Positions 4,938 to 5,415 of a stretch of DNA of 5,415 nucleotides are shown piece by piece (within the stretch, counting starts at the first letter, position 1; every line of letters starts with the position of its first letter). Under the pieces are notes generated by a model. That model was not told where the DNA came from. It was given only the letters and a program-made list of their open reading frames with translations, and made no database searches. Both the position numbers and the translations under genes were made by a program. Source of the DNA: Candidatus Falkowiibacteriota bacterium. GTDB taxonomy: Bacteria > Patescibacteriota > Patescibacteriia > CAIXNZ01. Location of the stretch: positions 1 through 5,415 of the forward strand of contig CAIXNZ010000106.1 in assembly GCA_903920975.1 (NCBI GenBank). Reading direction: 5' to 3'.

Positions 4938-4964
4938 AAAGCCTTTTCAAAAAGGCTTTTTTTT
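4938..4964 (+). terminator. Second, back-to-back intrinsic terminator
   Basis: AAAGCCTTTT (4938-4947) pairs with AAAAGGCTTT (4950-4959) and leads into a run of eight T (4957-4964). It follows the first terminator without a gap, so the orphan unit is closed off twice from the downstream region. The A/T-rich stem could work in both orientations. Confidence 0.85.
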
Positions 4965-4985
4965 GGTAAACTTTAGTTAGTTTTA

Positions 4986-5020
4986 AAGTTAAAAAGTTCA
5001 TAAAGTTTTTAAAGTTATTG
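4986..5020. repeat. 9-bp AAGTT tandem array upstream of the four-helix-bundle gene
   Basis: Four consecutive units beginning AAGTT: AAGTTAAA, AAGTTCATA, AAGTTTTTA, AAGTTATTG. The array ends three bases before the ATG at 5024, so it occupies the whole ribosome-loading region. The same units recur after the gene. Confidence 0.85.
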
Positions 5021-5023
5021 CAT

Positions 5024-5368
5024 ATGAAAATTGAAAAATTTGAGGATATTATTGCCTGGCAAAAAAGTGAAAAATTAGTTTTTGAAATATACGACAAATT
5101 TAGACGTTGCCGTGATTATATTTTTAAAGATCAAATATGCCGCGCAGTCATTTCTATAATGAATAACATAGCTGAGGGGTTCGAGCGCAGAACAAATAAT
5201 GATTTTAAAAGATTTTTATATATTGCCAAAGGTTCATGTGCAGAAGTTAGATCAATGCTGTATTTAGCTGAAGGATTTGGCTATATTACCGAAAAAGATT
5301 TTAAAAAAATACATCAAGAGGCAACTGAAATTTCGAAAATACTTTCTGGCTTTATAAAAACGCTGTAA
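5024..5368 (+). CDS. Four-helix-bundle protein, S23/IVP family
   Basis: A 114-residue, all-helical protein of usual family length (TIGR02436 / PF05635 type, known from ORFs within 23S rRNA intervening sequences of Leptospira and related to the Avd accessory protein of diversity-generating retroelements). Recognised blocks are the start KFEDIIAWQKSEKL, then QICRAVISIMNNIAEGFERR (37-56), FKRFLYIAKGSCAEVRSML (61-79) and LAEGFGYI (81-88). The family is thought to form basic oligomers that bind nucleic acid; the cellular role is unclear. The ATG at 5024 fits the family N-terminus; an in-frame TTG at 5018 lies in the repeat and is rejected. No SD is present. The gene stands alone between two AAGTT arrays, which suggests a mobile or repeat-associated cassette. 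No rRNA or reverse transcriptase is in view. Confidence 0.93.
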   Translation: MKIEKFEDIIAWQKSEKLVFEIYDKFRRCRDYIFKDQICRAVISIMNNIAEGFERRTNNDFKRFLYIAKGSCAEVRSMLYLAEGFGYITEKDFKKIHQEATEISKILSGFIKTL

Positions 5369-5370
5369 TT

Positions 5371-5415
5371 AAGTTCGTGAAGTTCTTAAAGTTTTTAAAG
5401 TTATAAAGTTCATAA
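5371..5415. repeat. 9-bp AAGTT tandem array downstream of the four-helix-bundle gene, running off the window
   Basis: Five consecutive AAGTT units: AAGTTCGTG, AAGTTCTTA, AAGTTTTTA, AAGTTATA and AAGTTCATAA, starting three bases after the stop codon and continuing to the window edge. They are in the same orientation as the upstream array, and AAGTTTTTA is shared exactly. Confidence 0.85.

Noticed and set aside
5024..5368. Diversity-generating retroelement (Avd-like protein)
   Set aside because: No reverse transcriptase, template or variable repeat is present; the family is also common outside such elements.
1..5415. Recoded TGA (Gracilibacteria/SR1 code)
   Set aside because: All visible genes stop at TAA or TAG, but no frame needs TGA as glycine, so recoding is unsupported.

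Overview
This AT-rich window comes from an anaerobic bacterium, most likely a member of the candidate phyla radiation (Patescibacteria, Parcubacteria-like). That placement is an inference. It rests on low-GC compact genes, few Shine-Dalgarno sites, an ftsZ tail next to nrdR, a four-helix-bundle (S23/IVP) gene embedded in AAGTT-type tandem repeats, and class III ribonucleotide reductase as the only dNTP-synthesis system in view. The standard genetic code fits: no open frame needs TGA to be read as a sense codon.

Layout, all genes on +. Bases 1-97 are the extreme C-terminus of FtsZ, followed by an intrinsic terminator (111-145). Bases 146-369 are non-coding: two opposed AAGTT/AACTT repeat arrays and a perfect DnaA-box 9-mer. 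A promoter at 370-397, overlapped and followed by two NrdR-box-like operators (377-392 and 410-425), drives nrdR (478-945), nrdD (968-3022) and a 46-codon ORF (3075-3215), ending at a terminator (3245-3284). nrdG (3301-4005) follows from a probable own promoter and may be leaderless, then comes a 46-codon zinc-ribbon ORF (4032-4172). An insulated unit (promoter 4193-4221, strong SD, orphan gene 4279-4893, tandem terminators 4902-4964) has much higher GC than its surroundings. The window ends with a four-helix-bundle gene (5024-5368) flanked on both sides by 9-bp AAGTT repeats.

The main discovery is that the anaerobic ribonucleotide reductase is split. The 684-residue NrdD has its ATP cone, the catalytic barrel motifs and the zinc-binding CxxH/CxxC, but stops just before the glycyl-radical segment. 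That segment, with the family motif CEVYSRVVGY-RPV-WN-GK, is encoded by the separate small ORF at 3075-3215, in another frame, with its own SD-like site and a hairpin in the 52-nt gap. A two-piece reductase with a detachable radical domain, comparable in principle to GrcA/YfiD for pyruvate formate-lyase, is the simplest reading.

Together the nrd genes form one module: NrdR senses nucleotide status and probably represses its own operon through the paired boxes, NrdD plus the small radical peptide reduce ribonucleotides, and NrdG (radical SAM) installs the glycyl radical.
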